Below, one piece after another: positions 16,735 to 25,707 of a DNA stretch of 64,000 nt. The notes below the pieces were generated by a model. That model was given only the letters and a program-made list of their open reading frames with translations, was not told the DNA's origin and ran no database searches. The first letter of the stretch is position 1; each line of letters begins with the position of its first letter. Source of the stretch: Tabrizicola thermarum (GTDB lineage: Bacteria; Pseudomonadota; Alphaproteobacteria; Rhodobacterales; Rhodobacteraceae); contig NZ_KZ984537.1 in NCBI RefSeq assembly GCF_003574395.1, positions 67,665-131,664 of the forward strand. Reading direction: 5' to 3'. A program made the translations under genes and the position numbers.

Positions 16735-17025
16735 GCAGATCGGGCTGTCCGCGCAGGGACATATCTGCGACCGTCGTCTTTTCCATGACTTGGCTGCGGA
16801 CTTCCGGCATTGGCAAACTCCGGCCCGAAGCGGACCATCGTGGATCCGGGCTTTGCACAGGACTGCGTTCCACGGGGGGTCCTCATCCGGTCCGTGCAGG
16901 GCGGACTTTCCCCTTTGCCGGGCATCGGCGCGGGGCGAGCCCGCGGAAGCGCATCGCAGGGCTCTGACGTCGGGGCTGCCGCCAGCGGCCTCTCGACGGC
17001 CTCCTGCCCCGAACCGGCCCGGCGC
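16735..17025. other. Non-coding stretch before the IS30 remnant
   Basis: About 290 bp with open frames on both strands but no motif, ribosome site or homolog-like segment that I can support. Together with the adjoining transposase fossil and the 73 bp after it, it makes the largest gene-free interval of the window (16735-17347). It may be older mobile-element debris, but nothing in it is recognisable. Confidence 0.5.
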
Positions 17026-17274
17026 CCGAAGCTCGACATCTGGTCTTGCGACCCCCACGCCTTCCGGCAGCGCGGGGCGAACGAGACCACCAACGGGCCT
17101 CTTGCGCCAGTTCCTGCCCTGGGGCGCGGGCCTGTCGGCCCGTTCCCGGCGCGACCCCGACCACATCGCCGGGCTCCTGAACGACAGGCCCGGAAAGGCA
17201 TTCGGCTACAGACCCCCGCCGAAGCCTTCGCCAAGGAAATTGTCAGGATGCGTTGCAGTTGGAACTTTGGTTGA
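17026..17274 (+). pseudogene. IS30-family transposase fragment, frameshifted
   Basis: Residues read SCDPHAFRQRGANETTNG up to 17097, then the frame must shift by one base to read LLRQFLPWGAGLSARSRRD and IAGLLNDRPGKAFGY up to about 17209, then shift again to read TPAEAFAKE before a TGA at 17274. Put together this matches the C-terminus of IS30 transposases (CDPH..WQRG.NENTNGLLRQFLPKG...LN.RPRK..G..TPAE), including the last catalytic acid. No N-terminal half and no terminal inverted repeats were found, so it is a decayed remnant. Confidence 0.8.
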
Positions 17275-17347
17275 CCAAACCCTAACGCCCACAGCCAAGC
17301 CCTTGATTCCAAACGCCCGAGGAAACTGACCACGCGCGGCGCAGCCC

Positions 17348-18667
17348 TCAGAAGAACCCCCGCGGGATCAGCCGGTGCTCCCAGGCGTCCCGCTCCAGCT
17401 CCTCCCGGAAATCCGGGTGCGCGATCGAAATCAAGGCCCGCGCCCTCTCTGCGATCGACCGCCCCTTCAGGTTCACCATCCCGTATTCGGTGACCACATA
17501 CATCATGTCCGTCCGGGGCGTCGTCACCACGTTGCCCCGGGTCAGCGCCGTCACGATCCGGCTCCGCCGCTCCCCCTTCTTCTCGTAGGTCGAGGCGAGG
17601 CACATGAAGCTTTTCCCGCCCCGCGACCCATAGGCCCCCCGCACGAACTGCAACTGCCCCCCCGTGCCCGAGATATGCCGGAACCCGTCCGTCTCTGATG
17701 CCGCCTGGCCTTGCAGGTCGATCTGGGTCGTATTGTTGATCGACACCACCTTGTCGTTCCGCATGATGTTGTGGGGAAGGTTCGTATAGTCGACCGGGTG
17801 AAACTCCACTTCCGGGTTGCGGTCGATGAAGTCGTACAGATACTGCGCCCCCAGCGCGAAGGTGCAGACCATCTTCCCCGGATTCAGCTGCTTCCGCGCC
17901 CCGGTGACCCGCCCGGCCCGGTAAAGGTCCACGATCCCGTCCGTCATCATCTCGGTGTGGATGCCAAGGTCCGAAACCGGGCTCTCCGCCAACAGGGAAC
18001 ACACCGCGTTCGGCATCCCCCCGATCCCGATCTGAAGACAGGACCCATCCTCCACCTCCGCCGCGATCAGCCGGGCGACGGCCTTGTCGACCTCGGTCGC
18101 GGGGGCCTTCGGCAACTCGGCCATCGGGCGGTCATAGCCTTGGATGATGTAGTCCACCTCAGACACATGCGCCCCGGTCCCTTCGCCCATCACATAGGGC
18201 AGCGTCGGGGTCTCCTCGACGATCACCACGCGCCCGCGTTCGACCAGGGCCCGCATCCACAGCGTATTCGGGCCGAAGTTGAAGAAGCCTTGCGCATCCA
18301 TCGGCGCGGTCTTGAAGACCACGATGTCCGGCGGGTCGATGAAGCGGCGGTAGTAGTCGGGGACCTCGCCCAGGTTCACCGGCAGGTAATGCGCCATCCC
18401 GGCATCATGCTTGCGGCGGTCGTAGCCGGAGAAGTGGGTCGAGAACCAGTGGACATGTCGCGCCTCGGGGTCCGCTTCCAGCACCGCGCGGGGGCGGGCG
18501 GTGAGGACGGAGCGGAACCGCAGGTTCGTCACCTCGCCCAGCCGCGCCGCCAAGGCCTCGTCGAAGACATCGGGCTGGCCCAGCACCGCGCCGTAGTCCA
18601 GCCACATGCCCGACCGGACCAGCCCCGCCGCCTCTTCGGCCGTGATCCGCCTTGCTGCCTTGGCCAT
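17348..18667 (-). CDS. Acetyl-CoA hydrolase/CoA-transferase family protein
   Basis: 439 residues. Class I CoA-transferase of the butyryl-CoA:acetate / 4-hydroxybutyrate CoA-transferase group. Visible: LQIGIGGMPNAVC, GIHTEMMTDGIVDL with the likely catalytic Glu, SGTGGQLQFVRGAYGSRGGKSFM, and the C-terminal VTEYGMVNLKGRSIAERA signature followed by HPDFREEL. It moves CoA between short-chain acids, or hydrolyses acyl-CoA; substrate choice cannot be read. A strong GGGGGAG precedes the ATG. It is read after the Hint-domain gene on the same strand, 76 bp apart, probably independently. Confidence 0.88.
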   Translation of the reverse strand: MAKAARRITAEEAAGLVRSGMWLDYGAVLGQPDVFDEALAARLGEVTNLRFRSVLTARPRAVLEADPEARHVHWFSTHFSGYDRRKHDAGMAHYLPVNLGEVPDYYRRFIDPPDIVVFKTAPMDAQGFFNFGPNTLWMRALVERGRVVIVEETPTLPYVMGEGTGAHVSEVDYIIQGYDRPMAELPKAPATEVDKAVARLIAAEVEDGSCLQIGIGGMPNAVCSLLAESPVSDLGIHTEMMTDGIVDLYRAGRVTGARKQLNPGKMVCTFALGAQYLYDFIDRNPEVEFHPVDYTNLPHNIMRNDKVVSINNTTQIDLQGQAASETDGFRHISGTGGQLQFVRGAYGSRGGKSFMCLASTYEKKGERRSRIVTALTRGNVVTTPRTDMMYVVTEYGMVNLKGRSIAERARALISIAHPDFREELERDAWEHRLIPRGFF

Positions 18668-18743
18668 CGTCTCCCCCCTGGTCCCGAGCCGTATCAGGAC
18701 TCTGCATTCTTTCTGAGGTTATCGGCGCAATTGGGGGCCGAGG

Positions 18744-19820
18744 CTAGACAAAGCTCATCCGGTTCTTGTCGTGGCGGGCGATCAGGCGCGCGACGCGGGT
18801 ATCGCGCACCACCTTGCAGGCCGGACGGGCCACCGCGTCGATCAGGCCGGGGAACAGCGTCTCTATCTCGTCCAGAGCTTCCGGACCCATGGCATGACGC
18901 GCCTCCGGTCCGGTCAGCAGCGTCTCGCTGGGTGCGCCTTCGGCAAAGATGATCTCGTGCCGGTCGGTCAGCAGGTGAAAATAGTCCACCGATCTGCCGG
19001 TATCCTCGACCGAGGCCCCGGTCAGGCCCAGGAGCTTGATGGCGGGCACCAGAACCTCTTTCGTGCCGAACATCCGTTCGACCACCGGGCTGCAAAGCAG
19101 CATGCGGTGCTGGCGCGACACCAGGAGGTCGCGCCGCGGCAGACCCCGGCCAAGCGCCCCCCGCGCAAGGCGCACGGGTGCCAGCGTGCCCCGCGCCGCA
19201 GCCCGGCTGCACCCGATCCAGCGAATGGGTTGGGCGCCGTTGTCCCGCGTGGTCACAAGGTCGCCCGGGCGCAGATCCTCGATCGGCCTTTCGCCGTCCG
19301 GGGTAAGGATGTGCGTGCCGCGGACGTAGCAGATCAGGTAGTTCCACGTCTCGCGGATGGCGTTCATGCCGGTGAAGGTGTTGCCGTTCAGGCTGTCCAG
19401 CGTCAGCGAGCGGATCGGCTTGGCCTCCATCGCCGTCTGGTCGGCATTCAGAGAGAATTCCGGTGCCCAGTAGGTATTGCCCGCCGTATCCTGGAAGATG
19501 ACGGCCGTGATCGTTGCCGTGGTGCCATCCAGATAGGTGATGGTCGCGTTGTAGATCGCCGTGCCGTCGAAGGTCTGCAGCGGCCCGCCGTTGATGCGGA
19601 ACGTGTCGTTCGACAGCGAATTGTTCATGTCGTAGACATTGGCCGTGCCGCCGTTGAACGCCCCCGGGGTCAGGACGGCAGCGGTGTTCAGCAGCGGGGT
19701 TCCGGGCGCGCCGAAGGTCAGCCCGACCAGCGCCGAGGCATTTTCCGCGACCTGATTGCCTTCCGTCGGGTCGATGGAGGGGCGCACGCCCAACTGAAAG
19801 ACGTTGAAAGTTGTCGGCAT
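18744..19820 (-). CDS. Hint-domain (Hedgehog/intein-like) protein
   Basis: 358 residues. No signal peptide. An N-terminal region of about 150 residues is rich in Thr, Asn, Gly and Ala and looks like a beta-structured repeat region, as in other Rhodobacterales proteins of this type. The Hint domain starts with C164 in ICYVRGTHILTPDGERPIEDLRPGDLVTT, then RWIGCSRAA, RDLLVSRQHRML and AIKLLG with the usual spacing. Hint domains self-cleave or splice; here the C-terminal half (about 150 residues) remains after the domain. Biological role unknown. The upstream 230 bp contain GTCAC/GTGAC repeats but no clear promoter. Confidence 0.8.
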   Translation of the reverse strand: MPTTFNVFQLGVRPSIDPTEGNQVAENASALVGLTFGAPGTPLLNTAAVLTPGAFNGGTANVYDMNNSLSNDTFRINGGPLQTFDGTAIYNATITYLDGTTATITAVIFQDTAGNTYWAPEFSLNADQTAMEAKPIRSLTLDSLNGNTFTGMNAIRETWNYLICYVRGTHILTPDGERPIEDLRPGDLVTTRDNGAQPIRWIGCSRAAARGTLAPVRLARGALGRGLPRRDLLVSRQHRMLLCSPVVERMFGTKEVLVPAIKLLGLTGASVEDTGRSVDYFHLLTDRHEIIFAEGAPSETLLTGPEARHAMGPEALDEIETLFPGLIDAVARPACKVVRDTRVARLIARHDKNRMSFV

Positions 19821-20054
19821 TTGAACCTGCCCCGCACCAAGCTGTCACTGTTACCCTGTGACTGTGACGTAAATTTCTGGTTGAAAAAAGGAAAGACTTG
19901 GACTGCACGCGAAAGAACGCGCTGGTTGGTGTCGGGGCCAAAGGGGCGAAACCTCGGGCCGGGCGACCGAGGTGAAACGGTGACGTCGGTCTGGTCGGCC
20001 CGGGGCCCAGTCAAGCGGGGGACTGATCCCGGGGGCCAATGGTCGGCGGCCCGG

Positions 20055-21230
20055 TCAGATCACCTGCGCGATGGCGGCGGCCAGAACCGGGACCGTCTGC
20101 GCGTTCAGCCCCGCGATGTTGATGCGGCTGTCGCCGACCATGTAGATGCCGTGTTCCTCGCGCAGCCGGTTCACCTGGGCCTCGGTCAGGCCCAGCCGGC
20201 TGAACATGCCGCGGTGCGATGCGACAAAGTCGAAGCGGTCCGAGTTGGTGGCGCGGCGGAGTTCATCGGCCAGCTGCTTGCGCAGGCCCAGCATGTTCTG
20301 GCGGACTTCCTCCAGTTCCTGCTTCCACGCGGCGGTCAGGCCCGCGTCCTCCAGGATCATCGTCACCAGCCGCGCGCCGTGGTCGGGGGGGAAGCTGTAG
20401 TTCTGCCGGTTCAGGAAGTTCAGGTTGCCTTGCACCACGGCTTTGCGGTCAGGCGAAGTGAGGGCGATCAGGATGCCGGTCCGTTCGCGGTAGATGCCGA
20501 AGTTCTTGGAACAACTGGCGGCAATCAGCACTTCGGGAAAGGCCGCCGCGATCTTGCGCGTCGCCGCCGCATCTTCCTCAAGCCCGTCGCCGAAGCCCTG
20601 ATAGGCCAGATCGACGAAGGGCACGGCCCCTTTCCGTTGCAAAAGCGCGATCACCTGATCCCACTGTCCCGCATCAAGGTTCGCGCCCGTCGGGTTGTGG
20701 CAGCAGCCGTGCAGCAGCACCGCATCGCCCGCAGCCACGCCTTCGAGGTCGGCCATCAGGCCCGCAAAGTCGATGCCCGAGGTGGCGGAGTCGAAATAGC
20801 GATACTCGACCCCGGTCATCCCGAGGTATTTCACGATCGAGGGATGGTTCGGCCAGGTCGGCGCCGACATCCAGACGCGGGCCTTGGGATTGGCCATGCG
20901 GATCAGCTCCAGCGCCTGCCGGATCGCGCCGGTGCCGCCGGGGGTCGCCACGGACGCCGCCCGGTCAGCGTGGCCGTCACCCAGGATCATGTTCACCAGG
21001 GCTGCGTTGTAGGCCGGTTCGCCCGCAAGGCCGGTGTAGGTCTTGGTGGTCTCCGTCTCCCACAGCTGCCTTTCCGCCGCCTTCACCGCGCGCATCACCG
21101 GGGTCAGGCCGTTTGCGTCCTTGTAGACGCCGACGCCAAGGTCGATCTTCGTGGTCCGCGGGTCCTCGCGGAACATGGCGATGAGTTGCAGGATCTTGTC
21201 CTGCGGCTGGGGGTTCAGGGTTTCAAGCAT
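20055..21230 (-). CDS. Aromatic/aspartate aminotransferase (class I, PLP)
   Basis: 391 residues from the ATG at 21230, where MLETLNPQPQDKILQLIAMF gives the standard start; the upstream extension is spurious. PLP-enzyme motifs: DLGVGVYKD, the HGCCHNPTG segment with the conserved Asn-Pro-Thr-Gly, PFVDLAYQGFG, and the Schiff-base lysine at about K242 in SCSKNFGIYRERTG. SDRFDFVASHRGMFSRLGL and SRINIAGL complete the substrate site. Length and motifs fit AspC/TyrB-type enzymes; the exact substrate is not certain. It follows the sulfurtransferase gene by 63 bp on the same strand, so the two may form an operon in cysteine/aromatic amino-acid transamination. Confidence 0.9.
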   Translation of the reverse strand: MLETLNPQPQDKILQLIAMFREDPRTTKIDLGVGVYKDANGLTPVMRAVKAAERQLWETETTKTYTGLAGEPAYNAALVNMILGDGHADRAASVATPGGTGAIRQALELIRMANPKARVWMSAPTWPNHPSIVKYLGMTGVEYRYFDSATSGIDFAGLMADLEGVAAGDAVLLHGCCHNPTGANLDAGQWDQVIALLQRKGAVPFVDLAYQGFGDGLEEDAAATRKIAAAFPEVLIAASCSKNFGIYRERTGILIALTSPDRKAVVQGNLNFLNRQNYSFPPDHGARLVTMILEDAGLTAAWKQELEEVRQNMLGLRKQLADELRRATNSDRFDFVASHRGMFSRLGLTEAQVNRLREEHGIYMVGDSRINIAGLNAQTVPVLAAAIAQVI

Positions 21231-21293
21231 GGGATTTCCCGGGGTTCTGGACGCCAGCCCAGTGCCACAAGCCGGAACGCTCGGCAAGGACCG

Positions 21294-22157
21294 TCAGGGG
21301 CCGGTGGCCACCCGCAGATCCTCATACATGCCCCATTCGGCCCAGGACCCGTCATAAAGCGCATGGTTCCGGTGGCCGATCCGTTCCAGCGCGAGCGACA
21401 GGATCGCCGCCGTCACGCCGGACCCGCAGGTGGTGATCGCGGGCTTCTTCAGGTCGATCCCCGCAGCCTCGAAGACCCCGCGCAGCGCGTCGGGGGATTT
21501 CATCGTGCCGTCGGGGTTCAGCACCTCCGGGAAGGGCAGGTTCTTCGATCCCGGGATATGCCCGGACCGCAGGCCCGCACGCGGCTCTGGTGCCTCACCG
21601 CGGAAGCGGGGGGCAGAGCGGGCGTCGATGATCTCGGCCTCGCCCAGCTTGGCGGCATGGGCAACTTGCGTCACGTCCTTCACCAGATGGTTCTGCCGGC
21701 TGACAGTCATGTGCCGGTCGCGGATCACCGGGGGCATGTCCTCGACCTCGCGCCCCTCGGCCTGCCATTTGGGGAAACCGCCGTCGAGAACGGCCACATC
21801 CGTCTTGCCCATCAGGCGGAAGGTCCACCAGACCCGCGCGGCGGAGAAGATCCCCGCGCCGTCGTAGACCACCACCTGATGCCCGTCGCCCACGCCCATC
21901 GCCCGCATCCGGGAGATGAACTTCTCGGGCGGGGGGGCCATGTGGGGGAGAGAGGAGCGCTGGTCGGAAATCTCGTCGATGTCGAAGAACCGCGCGCCGG
22001 GGATATGGGCGGCGGCATATTCGGCCTTGGCGTCCCGGTTCTGGGCCGGCAGGTACCAGCTGGCGTCCAGCACACGCAGGTCGGGGTCGCGCAGGTGTCT
22101 GGCCAGCCAGTCGGTCGAGACCAGCGTCCTGGGGTCATCCTGCGGCGATGGGGTCAT
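21294..22157 (-). CDS. sseA: 3-mercaptopyruvate sulfurtransferase
   Basis: 287 residues with two rhodanese domains. The first (residues 10-130) is inactive and structural; the second carries the catalytic loop with C244 in TCGSGVTA, the CGSGVTA form typical of mercaptopyruvate sulfurtransferase rather than thiosulfate rhodanese (CRxGxx). It moves sulfur from 3-mercaptopyruvate to thiol acceptors. It shares a strand with the aminotransferase 63 bp downstream, which could supply mercaptopyruvate from cysteine. GGGAGG precedes the ATG. Confidence 0.92.
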   Translation of the reverse strand: MTPSPQDDPRTLVSTDWLARHLRDPDLRVLDASWYLPAQNRDAKAEYAAAHIPGARFFDIDEISDQRSSLPHMAPPPEKFISRMRAMGVGDGHQVVVYDGAGIFSAARVWWTFRLMGKTDVAVLDGGFPKWQAEGREVEDMPPVIRDRHMTVSRQNHLVKDVTQVAHAAKLGEAEIIDARSAPRFRGEAPEPRAGLRSGHIPGSKNLPFPEVLNPDGTMKSPDALRGVFEAAGIDLKKPAITTCGSGVTAAILSLALERIGHRNHALYDGSWAEWGMYEDLRVATGP

Positions 22158-22247
22158 TTGGGCCTCCCGGGGTTGACCCGGATATATGCATCGCTGCGGG
22201 ACCCTTGCAAGCGGCGCGGGGACAGAGCGCCCCCGCGCCTTTGGCTG

Positions 22248-22529
22248 TTACTTGACCAGAGCCTTCTTCACCATTCCTGCGATCACGGTGAGGATCGCGC
22301 CGCCGATACCGCCGCCGCCGATGGCCTGGGCCAGCGCGCCGATGTCGAGGTTCGACAGGTCAATCCCCGCGCCGCCGCCGGCCATCATGTTGGTCAGAAG
22401 ACCGCCGAGAAGGCCGCCGACACCGCCCACGACCGAGTTGCCCGCCGTGCCGAGGCTGAGGTTCTTCGCCCCCGCGCCGGCTGCGTTGCCGCCGATCAGA
22501 CCCGCGATGATCTGGATGACAAGTTCCAT
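22248..22529 (-). CDS. Small Gly-rich hydrophobic protein, unknown function
   Basis: 93 residues from the ATG at 22529. The sequence is strongly biased to Gly, Ala, Leu and Ile, with repeated G-x-x-G/GGxGG runs (GGVGGLLGGLLTNMMAGGGAG and GGGGIGGAIL) between two short hydrophobic ends, MELVIQIIAGLIGG and ILTVIAGMVKKALVK. It ends in a basic KKALVK. It could be a small membrane or membrane-active peptide. I recognise no family. The ATG is preceded by a weak GGGAG at about 13 bp. It is downstream of smpB, 133 bp away on the same strand. Confidence 0.55.
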   Translation of the reverse strand: MELVIQIIAGLIGGNAAGAGAKNLSLGTAGNSVVGGVGGLLGGLLTNMMAGGGAGIDLSNLDIGALAQAIGGGGIGGAILTVIAGMVKKALVK

Positions 22530-22662
22530 TACCCGTAACTCCCACTTTCCGCCGGTTCCCGTGACCGGGTTTGCCCGGCCTATCCCCCGGACTTGCTGTC
22601 CGGCATGGGAAAGTCTGACAGACTGACGCAGGTCGGGCAAGAAATGTCGTAAAAGTGCAAGT

Positions 22663-23142
22663 TCAGCCGCGGCTGTTCTGTTTCAGCAGCCGGGCCTTGT
22701 CGCGTTCCCAGTCGCGCCTGGCGCTGGTCTCGCGCTTGTCGGCCAGCTTCTTGCCCTTGGCGATCCCCAGTTTCAGTTTCACGATGCCGCGGTCGTTGAA
22801 ATACATCTTCATCGGCACGATGGTCATGCCCTCACGCCCCACCGCAGACCAAAGCCGCGACAGTTCCTTCTTCGAAACCAGAAGCTTGCGCCGCCGCCGT
22901 TCCTCGTGCCCGAAGGTCCTGGCCTGAAGATAGGGGGCGATGTAGCTGTTGATCAGCCACAGCTCGCCGCCCTCGACCGAGGCATAGCTTTCCGCGATGT
23001 TCGCGCCGCCCTGGCGCAGGCTTTTCACCTCGGAGCCCAAAAGCACGATGCCGGCCTCGAGGTCGCTTTCGATATGGTAATCGAAACGCGCGCGCCGGTT
23101 CTCGGCGATCAGCTTGGAGTTCGGATCGGACTTTGCCACCAT
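22663..23142 (-). CDS. smpB: SsrA-binding protein
   Basis: 159 residues, normal for SmpB. It works with tmRNA to rescue stalled ribosomes. Visible: the OB-fold start [28 protein letters not shown], the [14 protein letters not shown] segment, and the C-terminal basic tail [19 protein letters not shown] that enters the ribosome. Divergent from the ion-channel gene with a 49-bp gap. No tmRNA gene was seen in the window. Confidence 0.96.
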   Translation of the reverse strand: MVAKSDPNSKLIAENRRARFDYHIESDLEAGIVLLGSEVKSLRQGGANIAESYASVEGGELWLINSYIAPYLQARTFGHEERRRRKLLVSKKELSRLWSAVGREGMTIVPMKMYFNDRGIVKLKLGIAKGKKLADKRETSARRDWERDKARLLKQNSRG

Positions 23143-23191
23143 GATCGCGGTGAGATAAGCCTTGGCGCAGGCTTAGTCCAGAAGGGGCGAC

Positions 23192-23632
23192 ATGTTCGGA
23201 CAGATTGCCTTGGGGTCGGTTCTGCTGATCCTCAACATCCTGGTCATGGCCAGCGCGGCCCTGATCCTGGAAGTCGGGTTCCGCCGGGTCCATCCCTGGC
23301 TGCTGCGGCCGCCGCAGCGACTGAAGCTGTTGGCGATGCTGGTCGCGGTCGGTCTATGGGTGCTGGTGGTGGTGACGGCGGGTGTCTGGATCTGGGCCTT
23401 TGCGATGTTCACGCTGGGGGCCTTCGCCAGCCTGGAGGAGGCCACCTATTTCGCGCTGGTCGCATTTACCACGCTGGGCCTCGGCGATGTGGTGCCGCCG
23501 GAGGACTGGCGCATTCTTGCGGCCATGGCTGCGGTGAACGGGTTTCTCAGCTTTGGCCTGCTGACCGCGCTTCTGGTCGAGGCGCTGCGCCAGGTCCGGT
23601 TGACGCAGCTTGAGGCGCGGCACAAGGACTGA
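23192..23632 (+). CDS. Two-pore-helix ion channel-like protein (potassium channel superfamily)
   Basis: 146 residues with three to four hydrophobic segments: an extra N-terminal helix (ALGSVLLILNILVMASAALIL), a second around LLAMLVAVGLWVLVVVTAGVW, a pore region EEATYFALVAFTTLGLGDVVPP, and a last helix ILAAMAAVNGFLSFGLLTALL. The pore motif TTLGLGD (residues 93-99) is the selectivity-filter signature T-x-x-G-[YFL]-G-D of the Ion_trans_2 family, with Leu in the third position. No cytoplasmic RCK or cyclic-nucleotide domain follows, so gating is unknown. Its stop lies 6 bp from that of the convergent transglycosylase gene. Confidence 0.8.
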   Translation: MFGQIALGSVLLILNILVMASAALILEVGFRRVHPWLLRPPQRLKLLAMLVAVGLWVLVVVTAGVWIWAFAMFTLGAFASLEEATYFALVAFTTLGLGDVVPPEDWRILAAMAAVNGFLSFGLLTALLVEALRQVRLTQLEARHKD

Positions 23633-23638
23633 TCCGCC

Positions 23639-25573
23639 TTACCCTTTCAACTCGCTGGTGATCCGAACCGGCCCGGCCGCGCCCTTCAGCTTGGCGCGGT
23701 AGATCACCACGCCTTCGGCCACCCGCATCACATAGGTCCGCGTTTCGGCGAAGGGGATCGTCTCGACCCAGTCCACGACATCCACGTCGGGACGCCTCGG
23801 GTCGCCGAATTCGGTGATCCAGCGGCGCGGGCGGCCCGGCCCGGCATTGTAGCCCGAGGCGATCAGCGCGATCGAGGGGCCGAACTCGGCCGCCATTTCG
23901 GCCAGATAGGCCGAGCCCATCGTCACGTTGTAGGCCGGGTCCGAGGTCAGCTTGCCTGCGTCGAACGTCTTGCCGAGCTTTTCGGCCATGTGCTTCGCGG
24001 TCCCCGGCAGGACCTGCATCAGCCCGCGCGCATCGGCCGAGGACCGGGCGGTGGGGTCGAATTCGCTTTCCCGCCGGGCGATGGACAGGGCCAGCGCGCG
24101 GCTGATCTTCAACTCGTCCGGCACGAATTCGGGGACCGGGTAATAGGCATGCGGCAGGATCAGCCCGCGTTCGGCGGCCTGCTTTGCGATCAGGAGTGCC
24201 ATGTTCGGGTCGCCCCAGGCCAGCGCCATGTCGGCCATCTGGGCAAGTCCCGTCGCGTCCTGGCTTTCGCCAAGGTGCAGAAGGAAGCGCCTGGCCAGGC
24301 TGCGGTCGCCGGCCTTGCGCAGAAGCTCGGCCGCGGCCAGAACGGAGGACCGGGCGAACCCGGCGCTGCGCCAGTCCGGGGTGGCAGGCCGGGCGAGAAG
24401 GCTTGCGTCCAGCGACAGCCCCAGCCGTTCGGCAGCCAGAAGCCCGTAGAAGGCCGTCTGATGCCTTGCCGCCGCCCGGTAGCTGGCGCTGCCGTCCCGC
24501 CCCGCCGCCTCTTCTGCGCGGCCGATCCAGTAGTGCGCCCGCGCCACGCTGATCGGCGTCGAAACCCCGGCGAGGAGATGCTGGAAATGCCTTTCGGCTG
24601 TCGCCGGATCGTTCAGCCGCCGCAGCGCAATGAAGCCCGCCAGAAACTCCAGATCGGCATAGGCCGAGGCACCGCTGTCGGTTGGCAAATGGTGGTTCGC
24701 GGCGACCCGGTACGCCTCTTTCGCGCGGCCCTGCCGCATCAGCCAGCGCGCCAGAAGCGCCCGGCGTTCGGCCCAGGCCTGCGGGCGGCCGAGGCTTTCA
24801 GCGGATTTCGAACGCTCGAGGATCAGCTCGGTCGCCTCGTCGTACAGATCCTTCTTCATTCGCCAGATGAACCGGTCATAGGCCAGGCCCGGATCGCCCG
24901 CGCGTTTTTTCGGCACCGCCTCGATCAGGCCGGTGACACCCTTGCCCTGTTCTTGCAGCGCGATCCGCGCGCGGGCCAGGGCCTGAAGATCCTCGGGCAC
25001 GCGCGACAGCATCCGCGTCGCCTCTTTCGTCCGGCCCTCCCACAGGAGAGTGTCCAGGCGCAGTTCATGGACGAAACCCACCGCTTCGGGCGCAAGGCCG
25101 ATCATCTCGGCTTCCTGCTCGGGCGAGAAGGCAAGCCTGGACCAGGCCCGCATCGCCTCGGTCTCGGCCTCTGCCGCCCGGCCCTGTGCCTGAAGCGCGC
25201 GGACATAGGCGATGGCACCGCGCCCGGTCACGGGCAGACCGGCCTCGAACCAGGCGATGATGCGGGCCGGATCGGTCGAGCGCGCGACGGCCTCTTCGCC
25301 CTTTTCGCGCAAGAGCGGCAGGCCCGGCCAGTCCGGGCGACGGGCGAGGAAATCCTCGTACTCTCCCAGCCGCCCGTCTCCTGCCCGCAGACGCTGCCAG
25401 TCGATCACGTCCCGTCCGACGCCCGAGGGTGCCACGGCCAGCGCGCCGTTCCAATCCTTGCCAGCGGCCAGCTGCAAGGCCGTCCGCATCGCCTCTGTCG
25501 TATCTGCTGTCGCCGGAAGCGTCTGGAGGCCAAGGGCCAGGACCAGCGCCCGGATCATTGTTCTGCTGCTCAT
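23639..25573 (-). CDS. Soluble lytic murein transglycosylase (SLT family)
   Basis: 644 residues from the ATG at 25573, which gives a signal peptide ([22 protein letters not shown]). A long helical superhelix of TPR/Slt70-like repeats fills residues 40-470. The C-terminal catalytic SLT domain starts near residue 480: [32 protein letters not shown] with the catalytic Glu in RRESEF, then [14 protein letters not shown] and [14 protein letters not shown]. It cleaves peptidoglycan glycan strands in the periplasm. Divergent from dapA. Confidence 0.92.
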   Translation of the reverse strand: MSSRTMIRALVLALGLQTLPATADTTEAMRTALQLAAGKDWNGALAVAPSGVGRDVIDWQRLRAGDGRLGEYEDFLARRPDWPGLPLLREKGEEAVARSTDPARIIAWFEAGLPVTGRGAIAYVRALQAQGRAAEAETEAMRAWSRLAFSPEQEAEMIGLAPEAVGFVHELRLDTLLWEGRTKEATRMLSRVPEDLQALARARIALQEQGKGVTGLIEAVPKKRAGDPGLAYDRFIWRMKKDLYDEATELILERSKSAESLGRPQAWAERRALLARWLMRQGRAKEAYRVAANHHLPTDSGASAYADLEFLAGFIALRRLNDPATAERHFQHLLAGVSTPISVARAHYWIGRAEEAAGRDGSASYRAAARHQTAFYGLLAAERLGLSLDASLLARPATPDWRSAGFARSSVLAAAELLRKAGDRSLARRFLLHLGESQDATGLAQMADMALAWGDPNMALLIAKQAAERGLILPHAYYPVPEFVPDELKISRALALSIARRESEFDPTARSSADARGLMQVLPGTAKHMAEKLGKTFDAGKLTSDPAYNVTMGSAYLAEMAAEFGPSIALIASGYNAGPGRPRRWITEFGDPRRPDVDVVDWVETIPFAETRTYVMRVAEGVVIYRAKLKGAAGPVRITSELKG

Positions 25574-25707
25574 GCCGCCGAATCTGCCTGACGCGGCGCC
25601 GGTGGACAACCCACACTTGCGTCAGCGCGCAAGACTTGGCTTTGGGTCTGCCAGCCGCTAAGAGGAACCCGATTTCGGGCAATCCCGCCCATGAGAGGAG
25701 AAGCGTC

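Noticed and set aside
16735-17347. Open frames on both strands over the CAP/CoA-transferase gap, including one starting MANSGPKRT
   Set aside because: They cross the IS30 fossil frames or have no ribosome site, and show no protein-like motif; treated as chance frames of GC-rich DNA.
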